Source: Curtobacterium sp. TC1
GTDB taxonomy: Bacteria > Actinomycetota > Actinomycetes > Actinomycetales > Microbacteriaceae
Reading direction: 5' to 3'
DNA length: 64,000 nt
NCBI RefSeq assembly: GCF_019844075.1
Contig: NZ_CP081964.1
Location: forward strand, 620,001-684,000
This document shows, piece by piece, positions 63,801 to 64,000 of the stretch. The number at the start of each line of letters is the position of its first letter. Positions within the stretch are counted from its first letter, which is position 1. Position numbers and translations under genes: made by a program. Under the pieces are notes generated by a model, which saw only the letters and a program-made list of their open reading frames with translations, searched no databases and had not been told where the DNA came from.

Positions 63801-64000
63801 CGCTGACCGTGGGCGGGGACGGCGACGACCGCAAGGGCGTGCTCGCCAACGACGCGGGCACGAAGCTCACCGCCACGGTCGACCTCGAGCCCGGGCACGG
63901 TGACCTCGAGCTTGCGGCGGACGGGTCGTACACGTACACCCCGAAGGACGGCTTCTCGGGCACGGACACCTTCACCTACACGGCGAAGGACCCCTCCGGC
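60827..64000 (+). CDS. Large secreted cadherin-like repeat protein (adhesin), 5' part
   Basis: The frame runs open from 60827 to the end of the window (1058 residues, incomplete). It starts with a signal peptide (FGVRTVAMFGAALLVGAGLS ... AEPASA, cleavage before VTAIS). A domain of about 350 residues with strand repeats follows (LYAIDSTGKVVAVD, AYDPATSTYLGQVGQI, IAFSSDGYLYVSNTV), beta-propeller-like. After it come at least seven cadherin-like/Ig repeats with LLANDxGTGLTV, PAHGxxTV, GSYTYTPxxGFSGTDSFTYT signatures. A GTG six bases earlier is an alternative start. It probably forms a long surface stalk for adhesion. Confidence 0.88.
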   Translation, partial: MLPASQGTAVPRRRFGVRTVAMFGAALLVGAGLSTTTAVIAAEPASAVTAISNGALVCDQNTLYAIDSTGKVVAVDITTGDSKGTTADVTNLGTGANNGLGISREGLSMFAASNNVSATLRQFNPKDGTASDPITTDQKRVVIRGAVNPKNGIYYYGDNAGWLGAYDPATSTYLGQVGQINGLKSGNGDFAFSSRGLFFVVAADTVYRVNTDEVPSAPGNTAMSTSAIATLPAGTSSPGIAFSSDGYLYVSNTVTANNVSTTTIYQLDPTSGAQVRSFPIVGNYAATDLASCNYADTVTGEASVDKRWNAVDQFGLAISGGGIDPTKPGTSATTTGKDTGTQSQRAGAVLSTPNKDYTVTQTASGTTDLANYSTSWVARNQTTGALVADGKGNTGTFTFPAATTADGTDVMVTFTNTLKATHVTTTSDTGNTPNGTKLTVPAKGVLANDSGTGLSVVSNTTPAHGAATVNPDGSYTYTPADGFSGTDTFQYTAKDSSGQTSTSTVTITVAPAGTDDAFSVHAGQTATADAKTGLLANDHGTGLTVTDNTKPAHGDLTVEQDGSYSYTPTAGYSGPDSFTYTAKDGDGATITGTVTITVLPTAVADTVTATAGSPISGSGSGSGSGTGTPGTGTPGTAPGLLANDLGSDLTVTGSTKPAHGDVVVAKDGSYTYTPTTGYSGPDSFTYTVTDGNGGTDTVTVTVQVAPLAKDDTVRVAAGTTYTAGTRATGVLGNDLGTGLTVSSNTKPAHGELTLDTATGAITYTPTDGFSGTDSFRYTATDTAGAPTSATVSITVNPTIANDATTTDAGTPVNVDVQHNDRGSDLVTTIVTGPSNGTGVVAEDGTVDYTPTAGFSGTDSFTYTVTDGAEVTTGPATVTVTVKPVANGDTVSTKSGEATTIAPATLTGNDAGTGLTVTDAAAVPDADGTTHGDVTIDPATGTITYTPKPGFSGTDTVTYTVRDDSGQTTTGTITVVVGPMATPDTATATAGTTLTVGGDGDDRKGVLANDAGTKLTATVDLEPGHGDLELAADGSYTYTPKDGFSGTDTFTYTAKDPSG
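62090..64000 (+). repeat. Tandem cadherin-like domain repeats
   Basis: Seven units of roughly 260-320 bases begin near 62090, 62356, 62623, 62939, 63213, 63472 and 63754, the last one cut by the window end. Each encodes about 90 residues with LxxNDxGTxLxV and YTYTPxxGFSGTDxFTYT. DNA identity between copies is high enough to allow recombination. Confidence 0.8.
62672..62743 (+). repeat. Low-complexity Ser-Gly/Thr-Pro-Gly linker within the adhesin
   Basis: A 24-codon run of alternating Ser-Gly then Thr-Gly/Thr-Pro-Gly (SGSGSGSGSG, TGTPGTGTPG) interrupts the third cadherin-like unit just before its LLAND motif. It is encoded by short DNA repeats that could vary in length by slippage. Confidence 0.75.

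Noticed and set aside
59783..63898. A 1371-codon open frame on the minus strand
   Set aside because: It is antisense to the signal-peptide-bearing adhesin. Its translation is a Gly/Arg/Val-rich string without domains, which is a common artefact opposite repetitive high-GC genes.

Overview
The window is about 70% GC and carries actinobacterial signatures: actinobacterial-type regulators and membrane proteins, many GTG/TTG starts, and several genes whose start codon sits 6-7 bases after a TANNNT box (leaderless transcripts). Gene content (DUF4012, PRC/DUF2382 proteins, SipW-type peptidase, cadherin-like adhesin, Microbacteriaceae-style subtilase) suggests a Microbacteriaceae genome, perhaps Curtobacterium-like. 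The genus is a guess from memory and was not tested. No rRNA, tRNA, CRISPR array or intact insertion sequence was recognised.

Layout. 1-9.5 kb: housekeeping and regulatory genes (CPBP protease end, methyltransferase/HAD pair, TetR, SpoU methylase, LacI next to a uronate-dehydrogenase-like gene, and a TetR/ATPase-like/YhgE-Pip operon). 9.6-19.5 kb: a large secreted subtilase, a small ORF, purA with a low-molecular-weight tyrosine phosphatase, an SRPBCC protein, a frameshifted CPBP gene and a two-component system. 19.5-30.6 kb: a regulator-rich stretch with three related TetR-type proteins. Two of them carry an N-terminal BLUF (blue-light FAD) domain in which the photochemically essential glutamine is glycine. 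The same stretch holds a DUF2382 stress-type cluster and a MarR / SipW-substrate / SipW-peptidase unit. 30.7-38.9 kb: a processive-type family-2 glycosyltransferase with a membrane partner, glgX, a membrane protein, a SpoIIE-type phosphatase and a CPBP protease.

39.0-58.1 kb is one long, translationally coupled exopolysaccharide locus. It holds a Wzc-like tyrosine autokinase, a polyprenyl-phosphate sugar transferase, at least seven glycosyltransferases, a hexapeptide acetyltransferase, Wzy-like polymerase, Wzx-like flippase, and GDP-fucose synthesis (gmd, fcl) with a candidate fucosyltransferase. It ends with a DUF4012 protein. The likely product is a fucose-containing surface polysaccharide made by the Wzx/Wzy route.

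58.1-64 kb holds surface proteins: an LAFTG-anchored protein, a VanZ-like protein, two tandem 109-aa paralogues of unknown function, and the first 3.2 kb of a repeat-rich cadherin-like adhesin that runs off the end. CCCC...GGGG dyads recur upstream of the envelope genes and may mark a shared regulon.

The best candidates for something undescribed are the BLUF-TetR fusions with altered photochemistry, the SipW peptidase fused to an exported domain, the CCCC/GGGG dyads, and the tandem 109-aa family.
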